Under the pieces are notes generated by a model. It was not told the DNA's origin, searched no databases, and saw only the letters and a list, made by a program, of their open reading frames with translations. A program made the position numbers and the translations under genes. Source: Halobacillus karajensis (lineage in GTDB: Bacteria > Bacillota > Bacilli > Bacillales > Halobacillaceae). From it: a DNA stretch of 64,000 nt. The stretch lies in assembly GCF_900108515.1 (NCBI RefSeq), contig NZ_FNWW01000002.1, positions 186,001-250,000 of the forward strand, given 5' to 3'. This document shows, piece after piece, positions 28,601 to 38,040 of the stretch. Every line of letters begins with the position of its first letter. The stretch's first letter is position 1.

Positions 28601-29047
28601 ATGACAATTACAGACCGTCTGACCCAGGACATGAAGACAGCCATGAAGGCCCGCGATAAAGAAAAATTATCGACGATCCGCATGGTGAAAGCTTCTATGC
28701 AAAATGAAGCGATTAAACTGGGGAAAGACTCATTATCTGAAGAAGAAGAATTGACTGTTTTATCTCGTGAGGTAAAACAGAGAAATGATTCCCTCCATGA
28801 ATTCAAAGAAGCTGGACGTGAAGATCTTGTAGAAGGACTCGAACGTGAAATTGAGATTTTACAAGTATATATGCCGAAACAGCTGACAGATGAAGAACTC
28901 AAGCAGGTCGTTGATGAAGCGATCGAAGAAGTAGGCGCTACTTCTAAGAGTGACATGGGTAAAGTCATGAGTGCCGTCATGCCTAAAGTTAAAGGCAAGG
29001 CCGACGGATCCAAGGTCAATAAGCTCGTTCTTCAGCAACTATCGTAA
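28601..29047 (+). CDS. yqeY: GatB/YqeY domain protein
   Basis: A 148-residue helical protein resembling the tail domain of GatB, the tRNA-dependent amidotransferase subunit that grips t[13 protein letters not shown] start, [32 protein letters not shown] and [17 protein letters not shown] are the family blocks. Free-standing forms are thought to act in tRNA or aminoacylation metabolism; the exact job is unknown. Confidence 0.93.
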   Translation: MTITDRLTQDMKTAMKARDKEKLSTIRMVKASMQNEAIKLGKDSLSEEEELTVLSREVKQRNDSLHEFKEAGREDLVEGLEREIEILQVYMPKQLTDEELKQVVDEAIEEVGATSKSDMGKVMSAVMPKVKGKADGSKVNKLVLQQLS

Positions 29048-29051
29048 ATAT

Positions 29052-29083
29052 AAAGGCCTCTCTTAGTAAAGAGAGGCCTTTTT
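29052..29083 (+). terminator. Terminator of rpsU-yqeY
   Basis: Stem AAAGGCCTCTCTT/AAGAGAGGCCTTT followed by T residues. Confidence 0.92.
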
Positions 29084-29127
29084 ACATAACCAGCTTTATT
29101 ACTATGATGAAGAAAGCTGAGAAAATT

Positions 29128-29156
29128 TGAAACCAACGTAGGAATCAAATCGTATA
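29128..29156 (+). promoter_or_regulatory. Sigma-W-type promoter of the yqeZ-floA operon
   Basis: TGAAAC (29128-29133), 17 bp, CGTATA (29151-29156), matching the TGAAAC-N16/17-CGTA consensus of the envelope-stress sigma factor. The homologous B. subtilis operon is known to be sigma-W dependent. Confidence 0.8.
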
Positions 29157-29205
29157 AGGTAATAACCGATAGGAAGCTTTTGACTGATTGGGGAGGTGGA
29201 TGTGA

Positions 29206-30564
29206 GTGAAGCGGTCTTGGCGACTTTACGTTTTGGGATTGCTCATTTTAACAGCGGGTGTGTTATCGCTTTTCCATCTCCAACCTGCAGCTTATGCAGA
29301 AGGAGAAGGACAGACGGTTTACATCATACCGGTAAAGGACACTGTGGAACGGGGGATGGCCTCATTTTTAGAAAGAACGACGGAAGAAGCAAGTGAAAGT
29401 GGCGCGGATCATATTATTTTCGAAATCAATACTCCCGGCGGTCGTGTAGATGCAGCGGGGGATATTGGGGAAGTCTTTCAGGGTCTGGATATTCCGAATA
29501 GCGCGTTTGTAACGAACAGGGCTTATTCGGCAGGTTCTTATATCGCTTTGAATGCAGATGAAATATACATGAAGCCTACGGCTACAATGGGGGCTTCAGG
29601 TGTCATCAATTCAGATGGAACGGCTGCAGATAAGAAAGCACAATCTGCTTGGATTTCATCTATGGTTGCAGCAGCGGAATCTGCAGGACGTGACCCACTA
29701 TATGCTCGTGCTATGGCCGATGCCAATGTGGACTTGGAGGAGTTGGGTGCACCTAAAGGTGAATTTCTTACACTTGGGCCTACTGATGCTGAAGAGGTGG
29801 GGTATACCGAAGGGATTGTTGATGATCGAAACGAACTTCTTCATGTCCTGGGTTTATCGGATGCGTCGATTATTGAAGAAGAACCCACGCTATCAGAAAA
29901 TATTGCAAGATTTCTTACAGACCCTGTCGTTATACCGATCTTATTATCAGTGGCAAGTATCGGACTTGTTGTAGAATTATATTCACCTGGTTTTGGGATT
30001 CCCGGAACAATGGGGGGACTTGCTCTTGTCCTATTCTTTTACGGGCATATAGTAGCGGGTCTTGCTGGGTATGAAGCTATTATTTTATTGGTTCTTGGTA
30101 TCGGTTTAGTCATTGCAGAGTTCTTTTTACCTGGTGGTATTGCCGGGATCGCAGGAGTTATCGCCATTGTTTCATCGTTGATGTTGTCCTCCCAAGATAT
30201 GGGACATATGGCTATGAGTATTGGGATCGCCTTATTGGTAACGATTATAGTGTCCATCCTTCTATTTAAATTTATCGGATTGGAAAGAGGTTTCTTTCGT
30301 CATATCATACTTAATGATTCTACATCATCCGATCAAGGGTATGTGTCCTCGCATAATCGCTTGGACTTAATGGGGATGGAAGGAGAAACGATTACACCAC
30401 TGCGTCCTTCCGGTACTGCCGATTTTGATGGAGAACGTTTAGATGTGGTGACAGAGGGGGGATTTATTCCATCCAACCATGGGGTTAAAGTAGTGAAAAC
30501 AGAAGGGTCACGCATAGTCGTGCGGGGGCTCAAAAAAAATGAACAAGAGGAGGAAAAAGAATGA
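29206..30564 (+). CDS. yqeZ: NfeD-type membrane serine protease, long form (YqeZ)
   Basis: A 452-residue membrane protein with a cleavable-looking signal sequence ending PAAYAEG near 33, a ClpP-class serine protease domain ([38 protein letters not shown] with the probable serine), about four transmembrane helices between 230 and 360 ([27 protein letters not shown]), and a C-terminal NfeD OB-fold. Long NfeD proteins work with flotillin/stomatin partners, here the next gene, overlapping by four bases. GTG start behind GGGAGGTGG. Part of the sigma-W envelope-stress response. Confidence 0.93.
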   Translation: MKRSWRLYVLGLLILTAGVLSLFHLQPAAYAEGEGQTVYIIPVKDTVERGMASFLERTTEEASESGADHIIFEINTPGGRVDAAGDIGEVFQGLDIPNSAFVTNRAYSAGSYIALNADEIYMKPTATMGASGVINSDGTAADKKAQSAWISSMVAAAESAGRDPLYARAMADANVDLEELGAPKGEFLTLGPTDAEEVGYTEGIVDDRNELLHVLGLSDASIIEEEPTLSENIARFLTDPVVIPILLSVASIGLVVELYSPGFGIPGTMGGLALVLFFYGHIVAGLAGYEAIILLVLGIGLVIAEFFLPGGIAGIAGVIAIVSSLMLSSQDMGHMAMSIGIALLVTIIVSILLFKFIGLERGFFRHIILNDSTSSDQGYVSSHNRLDLMGMEGETITPLRPSGTADFDGERLDVVTEGGFIPSNHGVKVVKTEGSRIVVRGLKKNEQEEEKE

Positions 30565-31550
30565 CATTAGAACAACTTATGCCAATTATTATTATTGGTA
30601 TTATTATCATTGTGCTGGCTGTTTTGTTTACGTTCATCCCTGTCATGCTTTGGATTAGCGCTTTAGCAGCGGGAGTGAAGATCAATATATTCACTTTAGT
30701 AGGGATGCGTTTGAGAAGGGTTATTCCTTCACGTGTTATTAATCCATTGATTAAAGCCCACAAAGCAGGAGTGAATGTTAATACGAACCAGCTAGAAAGT
30801 CATTACTTAGCAGGTGGTAATGTAGACCGAGTGGTGAACGCTCTTATTGCAGCTCAACGAGCCAATATTGAGCTTAGTTTTGAACGTTGTGCAGCCATCG
30901 ATTTGGCAGGACGTGATGTGTTAGAAGCTGTTCAAATGAGTGTAAACCCGAAAGTGATTGAAACTCCATTCATTGCAGGTGTGGCAATGGACGGGATCGA
31001 AGTGAAAGCCAAGGCACGGATCACAGTTAGAGCTAACATTGACCGACTTGTCGGTGGTGCGGGAGAAGATACGGTCATCGCCCGTGTTGGGGAAGGTATC
31101 GTATCAACGATTGGTTCGAGCGAAAACCATAATAAAGTGCTTGAAAACCCAGATTTAATTTCCCAAAATGTGCTGGGGAAAGGGTTGGATGCTGGAACAG
31201 CATTTGAAATCCTTTCTATCGATATAGCCGATATTGATATTGGTAAAAACATTGGCGCCATTCTGCAAACGGATCAGGCGGAAGCTGATAAGAATATTGC
31301 ACAAGCTAAAGCTGAAGAACGTCGCGCGATGGCGATAGCACAAGAACAAGAAATGCGCGCACGTGTACAAGAAATGCAGGCTAAAGTTGTAGAAGCGGAA
31401 GCTCAAGTACCTCAAGCTCTTGCAGAGGCATTGCGTTCAGGCAAGATGGGTGTCATGGACTATATGAATTACCAAAACATCAATGCGGATACGGATATGA
31501 GAAATACTTTGGGTAAGATGTCCGATGAAGATGGGGAAGAAGAAAAATAA
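30561..31550 (+). CDS. floA: Flotillin-like protein FloA
   Basis: A 329-residue membrane scaffold that organises lipid microdomains. An N-terminal hydrophobic hairpin ([23 protein letters not shown] in part, residues 7-29) is followed by a PHB/SPFH-like region and an A-E-Q-rich coiled coil (residues 225-290, repeated [10 protein letters not shown]-type heptads), ending [12 protein letters not shown]. Second gene of the sigma-W operon, translationally coupled to yqeZ. Confidence 0.95.
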   Translation: MTLEQLMPIIIIGIIIIVLAVLFTFIPVMLWISALAAGVKINIFTLVGMRLRRVIPSRVINPLIKAHKAGVNVNTNQLESHYLAGGNVDRVVNALIAAQRANIELSFERCAAIDLAGRDVLEAVQMSVNPKVIETPFIAGVAMDGIEVKAKARITVRANIDRLVGGAGEDTVIARVGEGIVSTIGSSENHNKVLENPDLISQNVLGKGLDAGTAFEILSIDIADIDIGKNIGAILQTDQAEADKNIAQAKAEERRAMAIAQEQEMRARVQEMQAKVVEAEAQVPQALAEALRSGKMGVMDYMNYQNINADTDMRNTLGKMSDEDGEEEK

Positions 31551-31578
31551 CCTTTGATTATCCAAAAGGAGAATTCGC

Positions 31579-32076
31579 ATGGGAGATCTTATAGAACTCA
31601 TTTTCAGTAATTTTCTCATTCTCGCAGCCATAATAGGTGGAATCATCAGTTGGTTCAGTGGGATGACGAAAGAAAGTGAGAACAAGCAAAGACCAGATCG
31701 GAAAACCTCCCCTGTCCCGCCTTCCTATCCAAGCGGCCCTAATCCAGATCTTGAGGAAAAGGCCAAAGCAGGGGATGAACGGTTAACGGATTATTATAAA
31801 ACGAAACAAAAAAAGCTTGCTGAGGTTAAGGAAGGACGAAAGCAGTCCGTAGATCAACCACGATTATCAGATTCTGAAGGGGAGACATACACTCAACCGA
31901 GCTTTTTACAGAAGGAACAGAGGATATCTCGATCACAATTGAATCAAGAGGGCCCTTTAATCGAAAACACAAGGAAGTGGGATAAAAAACGATTAGCGGA
32001 AGGGATTTTAATGGCTGAAGTGCTGGGTCCTCCCCGTGCTCACAAGCCTCACAGCTCCCACCCTCGAAAAAGATAA
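31579..32076 (+). CDS. Uncharacterised membrane-anchored protein at the yqfB position
   Basis: A 165-residue protein of unknown function, third in the NfeD-flotillin operon. A single N-terminal transmembrane segment (LIFSNFLILAAIIGGIISWF, residues 6-25) is followed by a charged, proline- and lysine-rich, probably disordered middle, and a compact C-terminal motif RLAEGILMAEVLGPPRAHKPH. It lies where B. subtilis has yqfB, but I cannot show homology. AAAAGGAGAATTCGC precedes the ATG. Shared sigma-W control suggests a role with FloA. Confidence 0.75.
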   Translation: MGDLIELIFSNFLILAAIIGGIISWFSGMTKESENKQRPDRKTSPVPPSYPSGPNPDLEEKAKAGDERLTDYYKTKQKKLAEVKEGRKQSVDQPRLSDSEGETYTQPSFLQKEQRISRSQLNQEGPLIENTRKWDKKRLAEGILMAEVLGPPRAHKPHSSHPRKR

Positions 32077-32080
32077 GCAG

Positions 32081-32118
32081 AACGCACGAATTGTAGTGAT
32101 ACAATTCGTGCGTTTTTC
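32081..32118 (+). terminator. Terminator of the yqeZ operon
   Basis: 14-bp stem AACGCACGAATTGT/ACAATTCGTGCGTT followed by T residues; it separates the sigma-W operon from yqfC. Confidence 0.92.
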
Positions 32119-32147
32119 GTATAAATGAAAAGAGGGGAGGGCGTCGC

Positions 32148-32441
32148 ATGTCAAAATGGCAACAGCAAATCCGGACGTGGCTTAGTCGTTATTTCGATTT
32201 ACCTTCCGATGTCATGTTGGATCTGCCGCGTATCACCACTATAGGATCCATTCATGTGTACATAGAAAATCACACAGGCCTCCTTCATTTTTCTGATGAA
32301 GAAGTGAGAATTCAATACAAACAAGGTCAGATCCGTATCTTAGGAAAAGACTTGGGTGTGAAAATGATGTTAAAGGAAGAATTACTATTGGAAGGAGAAC
32401 TCAAGTCTGTAGAGTTTTTGCCAGATTCTAAAGGGAGGTGA
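32148..32441 (+). CDS. yqfC: Sporulation protein YqfC
   Basis: A 97-residue YabP/YqfC family protein: LPSDVMLDLPRITTIGSIHVYIENHTG and LRLL-like end KGQIRILGKDLGV are the core strands. In B. subtilis yqfC and yqfD are mother-cell sporulation genes under sigma-E. GAGGGGAGGGCG precedes the ATG, and yqfD starts four bases after the stop. I see no clear sigma-E promoter outside the preceding terminator. Confidence 0.9.
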   Translation: MSKWQQQIRTWLSRYFDLPSDVMLDLPRITTIGSIHVYIENHTGLLHFSDEEVRIQYKQGQIRILGKDLGVKMMLKEELLLEGELKSVEFLPDSKGR

Positions 32442-32445
32442 GCGG

Positions 32446-33627
32446 ATGAAAAACCAGCATGATTTCTTTCAAGGGATCATGACGGTACAAGTGGAAGGAA
32501 CATTAATTGAACCATTTTTACAAGCGTGTATAAAACGAGGCTGCTACATTACAAACATGCGGAGAGTGGACCCTTCAATTGTCATCCTTACGATCCGCCT
32601 CAAAGATTGGAAGACATTTAGGCAATTGCGGAAAAAGTATCGGTGTAAATTATCCATAAAGAGCGGAAAAGGGGTTCCATTTCTCCTTCAGCAATTGGTG
32701 AGCAGGTTATCTCTGTTGTTTGCTTTTATTGTAGCGGTCGTTGTTATTTTCATACTAGCCAACACACTGTGGTCAATAAAAGTGGACGGACTTTCTCCTG
32801 AGCTCGAAGCAGATGTGGAAAGTAAACTGAATACGTATGGCGTATCTCCTGGAAAATTAACAATAGGAATGAAAGATCCTATCGAAATTCAACAACAGTT
32901 GTTGGAAGATATTCCGGACCTTTTATGGATTGGCGTAAAAAAGCAAGGGACGAGCTATCATCTGTATGGAGTTGAAAAAACGAGATATGATACAGATAAG
33001 AACAATCGTCCCTCAGACCTTGTGGCCACGAAAAAAGGAATGATCATTGAGACATTCATTAAAAAAGGTCGCCCGATGGTTTCTGTATATGATGTTGTCC
33101 GTAAAGGACAGGTTTTAGCAACAGGTCAACTTGTTGAAGAAGAGGATACTTTTGTTCATTCAGAGGGAGAGGTTATTGCAGAAACTTGGTACCGAGTGGC
33201 TCAGACTTTGCCTTTAAAACAAGTCCTTATGCTAACGGATGGAACAGTTGAAAGTGAATACCACCTTAAACTAGGGAAGTTTTCTATCCCTGTATGGGGA
33301 TTCTGGCGAGGAGAGGATGGAGACTTTCGAGAAGAAATTCACGGTTCAGATTGGAATCTTTTTGGTTTCAAAATTCCTATCCATATACAAACCATTGATT
33401 ATTATTCCATCGACCGGAAAGCATACGAATCATCTAAGAAGGAAATTGAGAAATTGGGGTTGTCCTCTGCCAGAAGTAACTTACAACAGGAACTTGACCC
33501 TGACGCAGAAATTAAAGAAGAAAAAGTTTTGCACCTCAGTGAGGAGAATGGTAAAGTAAAATTAATCCTAATGTACAAAGTTTATGAAAATATTGCAGAA
33601 ACCAAGTATATAAGCCAAGGAGATTGA
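32446..33627 (+). CDS. yqfD: Sporulation protein YqfD
   Basis: A 393-residue stage-IV-type sporulation protein. One transmembrane segment (LLFAFIVAVVVIFILANTLW, residues 90-109) separates an N-terminal cytoplasmic domain from a long extracytoplasmic domain beginning with an SpoIIID/FtsQ-like VDGLSPELEADV segment. It is required for efficient sporulation in B. subtilis, mechanism unknown. Its stop overlaps the phoH start by four bases, so it is coupled to the downstream ribosome-associated genes. Confidence 0.92.
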   Translation: MKNQHDFFQGIMTVQVEGTLIEPFLQACIKRGCYITNMRRVDPSIVILTIRLKDWKTFRQLRKKYRCKLSIKSGKGVPFLLQQLVSRLSLLFAFIVAVVVIFILANTLWSIKVDGLSPELEADVESKLNTYGVSPGKLTIGMKDPIEIQQQLLEDIPDLLWIGVKKQGTSYHLYGVEKTRYDTDKNNRPSDLVATKKGMIIETFIKKGRPMVSVYDVVRKGQVLATGQLVEEEDTFVHSEGEVIAETWYRVAQTLPLKQVLMLTDGTVESEYHLKLGKFSIPVWGFWRGEDGDFREEIHGSDWNLFGFKIPIHIQTIDYYSIDRKAYESSKKEIEKLGLSSARSNLQQELDPDAEIKEEKVLHLSEENGKVKLILMYKVYENIAETKYISQGD

Positions 33628-34592
33628 GTATGCCAGAAGATTTGAAAACCATGGACATTCAATTAGATAATACAACAGAAGCTTTAACCCTGTTTGGTAC
33701 AGAGGATCGGAACCTTAAGCAGATAGAAGAGCTGCTGAAAGTCACGATTATCACACGTGGAGAACAAGTCAGAGTTTCAGGACAAGTCGAACATGTTCAA
33801 CTGGTAGAGCAGATTCTACACAGTGTTCTTGCCATTATTCGTAAAGGGATAACCATTACCGAGCGAGATATCGTATATGCTGTGGAATTAGCAAAAAAAG
33901 GGAAAATCAACCAGTTCGAGGCCCTTTTTGAAGATGAAATTACCAAAAATTCTAAAGGGAAGTCTATAAGGGTTAAAACTCTCGGCCAAAGAAATTATAT
34001 AGCAGCGATCAAAAAAAATGATTTGGTATTTGGAATTGGTCCTGCTGGTACCGGGAAGACTTACTTGGCCGTTATTATGGCTGTAAACGCGTTGAAGAAC
34101 GGAGATGTGAAAAGAATCATTTTAACCCGCCCTGCTGTTGAAGCAGGAGAAAGTTTAGGCTTTTTGCCTGGGGATCTTAAAGAAAAAGTTGATCCATATT
34201 TAAGACCGCTGTATGACTCTCTTCATGATGTTTTTGGTGCGGAGCATACTGCACGTCTTATTGATCGGGGAACCATAGAAATTGCTCCACTTGCTTATAT
34301 GAGAGGGCGTACGCTTGATGATGCCTTTGCGATTCTAGATGAAGCGCAAAATACAACACCTGAACAAATGAAAATGTTTCTAACCCGTTTAGGGTTTGGT
34401 TCAAAGATGATTATAACGGGAGACATTACTCAAGTGGACCTTCCGAAAGGCGTAAAGTCCGGATTACGTGTAGCTGAAGAACGTTTAGCTGAAGTGAAAG
34501 GGTCATCCTTTATCCATTTGGACCAATCTGACGTGGTGAGACACCCACTTGTACAGCGAATTATTGATGCGTATGAAGGGGATAGTAAATAA
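33624..34592 (+). CDS. phoH: PhoH-like ATPase (YbeZ type)
   Basis: A 322-residue P-loop ATPase with an N-terminal KH-like region. Walker A GPAGTGKTY is near residue 137, Walker B FAILDEAQNTT near 237, and GFGSKMIITGDITQ follows. PhoH/YbeZ proteins act with the endonuclease YbeY in RNA metabolism, and ybeY is indeed the next gene, although 376 bp away because pgpH, normally between them in B. subtilis, is missing. Confidence 0.95.
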   Translation: MSMPEDLKTMDIQLDNTTEALTLFGTEDRNLKQIEELLKVTIITRGEQVRVSGQVEHVQLVEQILHSVLAIIRKGITITERDIVYAVELAKKGKINQFEALFEDEITKNSKGKSIRVKTLGQRNYIAAIKKNDLVFGIGPAGTGKTYLAVIMAVNALKNGDVKRIILTRPAVEAGESLGFLPGDLKEKVDPYLRPLYDSLHDVFGAEHTARLIDRGTIEIAPLAYMRGRTLDDAFAILDEAQNTTPEQMKMFLTRLGFGSKMIITGDITQVDLPKGVKSGLRVAEERLAEVKGSSFIHLDQSDVVRHPLVQRIIDAYEGDSK

Positions 34593-34617
34593 GGCCCAAC
34601 CTTTTGGGTCTTATTTC
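34591..34617 (+). terminator. Weak terminator after phoH
   Basis: AAGGCCCAA/TTGGGTCTT stem (one G-U pair) with TTATTT. Confidence 0.55.
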
Positions 34618-34968
34618 ATGTTCACTTATGGAATAAAATGGGAGATGTAGTGTGAAGATCCCCTCCTATCAACGCCTGAGAAACTTTACATAAGAATAAA
34701 CGTCAATGGTAGACTTGCTTGTTTTCTTTTATGTAACATTAAGAGAAAGCAGGAAGTTGAGCGGCATTTAAACTGAAGCTCATGTCTTGCTGTTTGTGAG
34801 GCATCCTAAAAAAGGGTGGAGTATAGCTGCTTTGGGTGTAATTCCCCTTGCAAAAACCTTTAAAGGGTCTGCTAGATAAAGTTTAACAGTAGATGAACAT
34901 TGGAACATCTAACTATGAATCGTTTATTGGATGATCCAAGCGATTACATTTCAAGGAGGCAAAAGAAA
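34618..34968. other. Gene-free gap where pgpH is expected
   Basis: No convincing frame in either strand. It contains an inverted repeat TTACATAA/TTATGTAA (34686-34693 and 34729-34736) and the ybeY ribosome binding site AAGGAGG at 34953. In B. subtilis the 7TM-HD phosphodiesterase gene yqfF (pgpH) occupies this place. I see no residue-level remnant of it. Confidence 0.6.
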
Positions 34969-35439
34969 ATGATAACGATTGATTTTCAAGATGAAACGAA
35001 CTCTGTTGATGAAGCTTTCGTTGATATGATTCAACGGATTATCCACTTTGCTGGAGAAAAAGAAGAAGTAAATGGGGATGCGGAAGTGTCAGTGAGCTTT
35101 GTGGACAATAAACACATCCAGGAAATTAACCGAAATTATCGCCAAAAGGACGAGCCTACGGATGTGATTTCTTTTGCAATGCAAGAGCTCGGAGAAGACG
35201 AATTGAATGTATTGGACGAAAATATGCCCCTTATGCTTGGGGACATCGTTATTTCTGTAGATAAAGCGAAAGAACAAGCAGAGGAGTATAACCATTCCTT
35301 AGAAAGGGAGTTTGGGTTTTTGGCATTGCATGGATTCCTGCATTTGCTCGGATACGATCATCTAAATGAAGAAGATGAAAAGAAAATGTTCGGACGCCAA
35401 GAGGAAATCTTATATGAGTTCGGACTTCAAAGGTCGTAA
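34969..35439 (+). CDS. ybeY: rRNA maturation endonuclease YbeY
   Basis: A 156-residue zinc-dependent endoribonuclease active in 16S rRNA 3' processing and ribosome quality control. The metal site HGFLHLLGYDH (HxxxHxxxxxH) is near residue 123, preceded by the conserved RQKDEPTDVISF. ATG 34969 lies nine bases after AAGGAGG; the upstream extension from 34900 has no ribosome binding site. It overlaps dgkA by 26 bases. Confidence 0.96.
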   Translation: MITIDFQDETNSVDEAFVDMIQRIIHFAGEKEEVNGDAEVSVSFVDNKHIQEINRNYRQKDEPTDVISFAMQELGEDELNVLDENMPLMLGDIVISVDKAKEQAEEYNHSLEREFGFLALHGFLHLLGYDHLNEEDEKKMFGRQEEILYEFGLQRS

Positions 35440-35791
35440 CCAAAAGAATACAGTAGGGTTCCGTTTTGCTTGGAATGGGATAGTTTGGGTTTTTAAGGCA
35501 GAGCGAAACTTTCGTATTCACCTAGCTTTTGCACTTCTAGTCATTGTATCTGCCTTTCTTCTAAAGGTATCCTTATGGGAATGGACTGCTATCATGATCA
35601 TCATTTCATTGGTATTGACTTTAGAAATGATTAATACAGCCATGGAAAGGTTGCTCGATCACTTTCATCCCGAAATTCACCCGGTAATTGGATCGATTAA
35701 AGATATTACAGCAGGTGCGGTTCTAGTGGCGAGTATCAGTTCTGTATTCATCGGGCTCATTATTTTTCTTCCGAAACTCTTTGCCTTATGA
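35414..35791 (+). CDS. dgkA: Undecaprenol/diacylglycerol kinase
   Basis: A 125-residue integral membrane kinase of the DgkA family; in Gram-positives it phosphorylates undecaprenol to feed cell wall synthesis. FRFAWNGIVWVFKAERNFRIH start, the catalytic EMINTAMERLLDHFHPEIHP motif near 68, and GSIKDITAGAVLVASI are diagnostic; three transmembrane helices. ATG 35414 inside the end of ybeY follows AAGAGGAAA; the longer opening at 35366 is just ybeY sequence in another frame. Confidence 0.93.
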   Translation: MSSDFKGRNQKNTVGFRFAWNGIVWVFKAERNFRIHLAFALLVIVSAFLLKVSLWEWTAIMIIISLVLTLEMINTAMERLLDHFHPEIHPVIGSIKDITAGAVLVASISSVFIGLIIFLPKLFAL

Positions 35792-35869
35792 TAACTGGTA
35801 TGAATTGAAGTGGATAATGTAATAAAATAAAGAGATAACGTTGCTTAAGAATCTATTGGAGGAACAATT

Positions 35870-36775
35870 ATGACAGAGAATTTTAAATCGGGTTTTGTCA
35901 CAATCGTGGGGCGCCCGAATGTGGGAAAATCAACATTCATGAATAGAGTGATTGGTGAGAAAATTGCAATCATGAGTGATAAGCCACAGACAACAAGAAA
36001 CAAAATACAGGGAGTCATGACGGATAAGGAATCGCAGATTATTTTCATTGATACTCCCGGAATTCATAAGCCTAAGCATAAACTCGGGGACTTTATGGTG
36101 AATGTTGCAGAAAATACTTTAAATGAAGTAGATGCTGTCCTTTTCATGATTAATGCTGAAGAGGGGTATGGACGAGGAGATCAGTTCATTCTCGAGCGTC
36201 TTAAGCGTGTTGATCAGCCGATCTTTTTAATTATCAATAAAATTGATCAAGTGCATCCGGACCAATTACTCCCCTTAATTGACCAGTATAAAGAAAAAAT
36301 GGAATTTGAGGAAATCATTCCAATTTCAGCTTTGGAAGGTAATAATGTCAATCATTTATTAGATGTACTAAAAAAACATTTACCTGAAGGACCACAGTTT
36401 TATCCGGAGGATCAAATTACCGATCACCCTGAGCGCTTCGTGATTAGTGAATTTATTCGCGAAAAAGTACTTCACTTAACACGGGAAGAGATTCCTCATT
36501 CCGTTGCTGTTGTTATCGAAGGCATTGAACCACGTGATGAACATAATAAAGTTCATATTCAAGCAGCAATTGTGGTGGAACGTAAATCACAAAAAGGAAT
36601 TATTATTGGTAAACAAGGGAGCATGTTAAAGGAGATTGGTAAGAGAGCAAGAAAAGATATAGAATCTCTGTTAGGCAGTAAAGTCTACTTAGAATTATGG
36701 GTAAAAGTGCAGAAAGACTGGAGAAATAAGCAAATTCAACTCAGTGATTTTGGATATCGCGAAGACGAATATTGA
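35870..36775 (+). CDS. era: Ribosome assembly GTPase Era
   Basis: A 301-residue essential GTPase that binds the 3' end of 16S rRNA. G1 GRPNVGKST is at residues 14-22, TTRNKI (G2) near 42, DTPG near 62, NKID near 124; the C-terminal KH domain has [35 protein letters not shown] before the ATG. B. subtilis has cdd between dgkA and era; it is absent here. Confidence 0.98.
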   Translation: MTENFKSGFVTIVGRPNVGKSTFMNRVIGEKIAIMSDKPQTTRNKIQGVMTDKESQIIFIDTPGIHKPKHKLGDFMVNVAENTLNEVDAVLFMINAEEGYGRGDQFILERLKRVDQPIFLIINKIDQVHPDQLLPLIDQYKEKMEFEEIIPISALEGNNVNHLLDVLKKHLPEGPQFYPEDQITDHPERFVISEFIREKVLHLTREEIPHSVAVVIEGIEPRDEHNKVHIQAAIVVERKSQKGIIIGKQGSMLKEIGKRARKDIESLLGSKVYLELWVKVQKDWRNKQIQLSDFGYREDEY

Positions 36776-36870
36776 GGGTTGGAAAAAATTAAGTCTAATG
36801 AATTCAGGCAGAGGAAGCATTCTAGTAATGTACAATCATTTATTGATGATTAAGAAAGGCGGTGTTTCTT

Positions 36871-37023
36871 GTGCGCGACAAGCTTTCATGGAACGTTTTC
36901 AGGCAAACAGGCAGTGTGGAAACTTATTTATTGATGAAAGAATTGGAGTCTCAAGATCAGCACTCTCAAGAGCAGTTCGCTTCCTCTCCTGAACCAATCT
37001 CTACGGATGATTTGAATCCGTAA
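36871..37023 (+). CDS. yqzL: Small protein YqzL
   Basis: A 50-residue protein with GTG start reading (M)RDKLSWNVFRQTGSVETYLL then an acidic, glutamine- and serine-rich tail ending EPISTDDLNP. The W-x-x-F-x-x-T-G-x-x-x-T-Y-L-L pattern, size and location between era and recO match YqzL, a conserved Bacillaceae protein of unknown function. AAAGGCGGTG lies eight bases upstream. Confidence 0.8.
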   Translation: MRDKLSWNVFRQTGSVETYLLMKELESQDQHSQEQFASSPEPISTDDLNP

Positions 37024-37040
37024 CAAAGCAGGTGAGGCCA

Positions 37041-37787
37041 ATGATGGATAAGGTGGAAGGAGTCGTCATTCGGACAAATAACTACGGAGAAACACACAAA
37101 ATCGTTACAATGATGACCAGAGAAAAAGGTAAAATTGGAGTGATGGCTCGCGGTGCCAAGAAACCCAAGAGCCGTATGTCTTCCATTACCCAACCATTCA
37201 TACATGGCACATTTTTAATTCAAATAGGGTCCGGTTTAGGCTCCATGGGCCAGGGGGAAATGTTGTCTTCTTTAAGGTCGATTCGTGAAGACATAGTGAA
37301 AACGGCTTATGCTAGCTACATTGCAGAATTAACAGACAAGCTTATTGATGAAAAACAGCCGGACCCTTTTTTGTACGAACAGTTGCTTCAAACATTCGTA
37401 TGGATGAACGAAGGAAAGGAACCGAATATTCTGACGATGATGTATGAACTGAAAATATACAAAAAAGCGGGTTTTGCTCCGGTTGTTGATCAGTGTATAC
37501 AATGCGGCGGACAAGAAGGTCCTTTTTCCTTTTCTATAGTGGAAGGCGGGGTGCTTTGTTTTCGTTGTAAACACAAAGACCCACAGGCCTATGGTCTTCC
37601 TGATCCACTTCCAAAATTACTGAGAATTTTTTTACATATGGATGTGAAACGACTGGGAGAAATCACCATGAAGGAAGAAAATAAAAATCTGTTGCGTCAG
37701 ATTATGGATGAATACTATGATCGATATGGTGGATACTTCATTAAATCCAAAAAGTTTTTAAAACAGCTGGATTTGTTTTCAGAATGA
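37041..37787 (+). CDS. recO: DNA repair protein RecO
   Basis: A 248-residue recombination mediator that loads RecA with RecR. The N-terminal OB fold begins VEGVVIRTNNYGETHKIVTM, and KGKIGVMARGAKKPKSR is the conserved loop. The zinc site has CIQCGG and CFRCKH near 155-180, followed by helices. ATG 37041 is chosen because AGG of AGGTGAGG lies eight bases away; ATG 37044 is adjacent and possible. Confidence 0.95.
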   Translation: MMDKVEGVVIRTNNYGETHKIVTMMTREKGKIGVMARGAKKPKSRMSSITQPFIHGTFLIQIGSGLGSMGQGEMLSSLRSIREDIVKTAYASYIAELTDKLIDEKQPDPFLYEQLLQTFVWMNEGKEPNILTMMYELKIYKKAGFAPVVDQCIQCGGQEGPFSFSIVEGGVLCFRCKHKDPQAYGLPDPLPKLLRIFLHMDVKRLGEITMKEENKNLLRQIMDEYYDRYGGYFIKSKKFLKQLDLFSE

Positions 37788-37790
37788 TGT

Positions 37791-37820
37791 TTGACAATTT
37801 GATAGGATTTAGAGTATGAT
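37791..37820 (+). promoter_or_regulatory. Sigma-A promoter of glyQS
   Basis: TTGACA (37791-37796), 18 bp, TATGAT (37815-37820). Confidence 0.75.
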
Positions 37821-37825
37821 GCTAT

Positions 37826-38040
37826 TACTTAATAACGTGTTGCGGAGAAGGAGAGTAGTATCCGGGGAAACTATTTCCAAGAGCGAGCTTGTGACGGTGA
37901 GAGACAAGCGGAAAAAGCCCGGGGAAGGCGTTCCTGAGCGACGGTGAAAGTGGCTTCCTATACATGAAGGGAGCAATTAGGGTGGAACCGCGGAGACCCC
38001 GTCCCTATGTCTTTGATAGACGTAGGGACGGGGTCTTTTT
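37826..38040 (+). promoter_or_regulatory. Glycine T-box riboswitch with terminator
   Basis: A T-box leader that reads the charging state of tRNA-Gly. Stem I shows the AGTA loop-E strand, the distal GGTGAGA loop near 37900, and GAA-GGC at 37924-37929, giving a GGC (Gly) specifier. The T-box sequence AGGGTGGAACCGCGG is at 37979-37993. The terminator stem GACCCCGTCCCTA/TAGGGACGGGGTC (37996-38035) ends in a T tract. The uncharged tRNA acceptor end pairs with GGNACC and favours the antiterminator. Confidence 0.95.
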
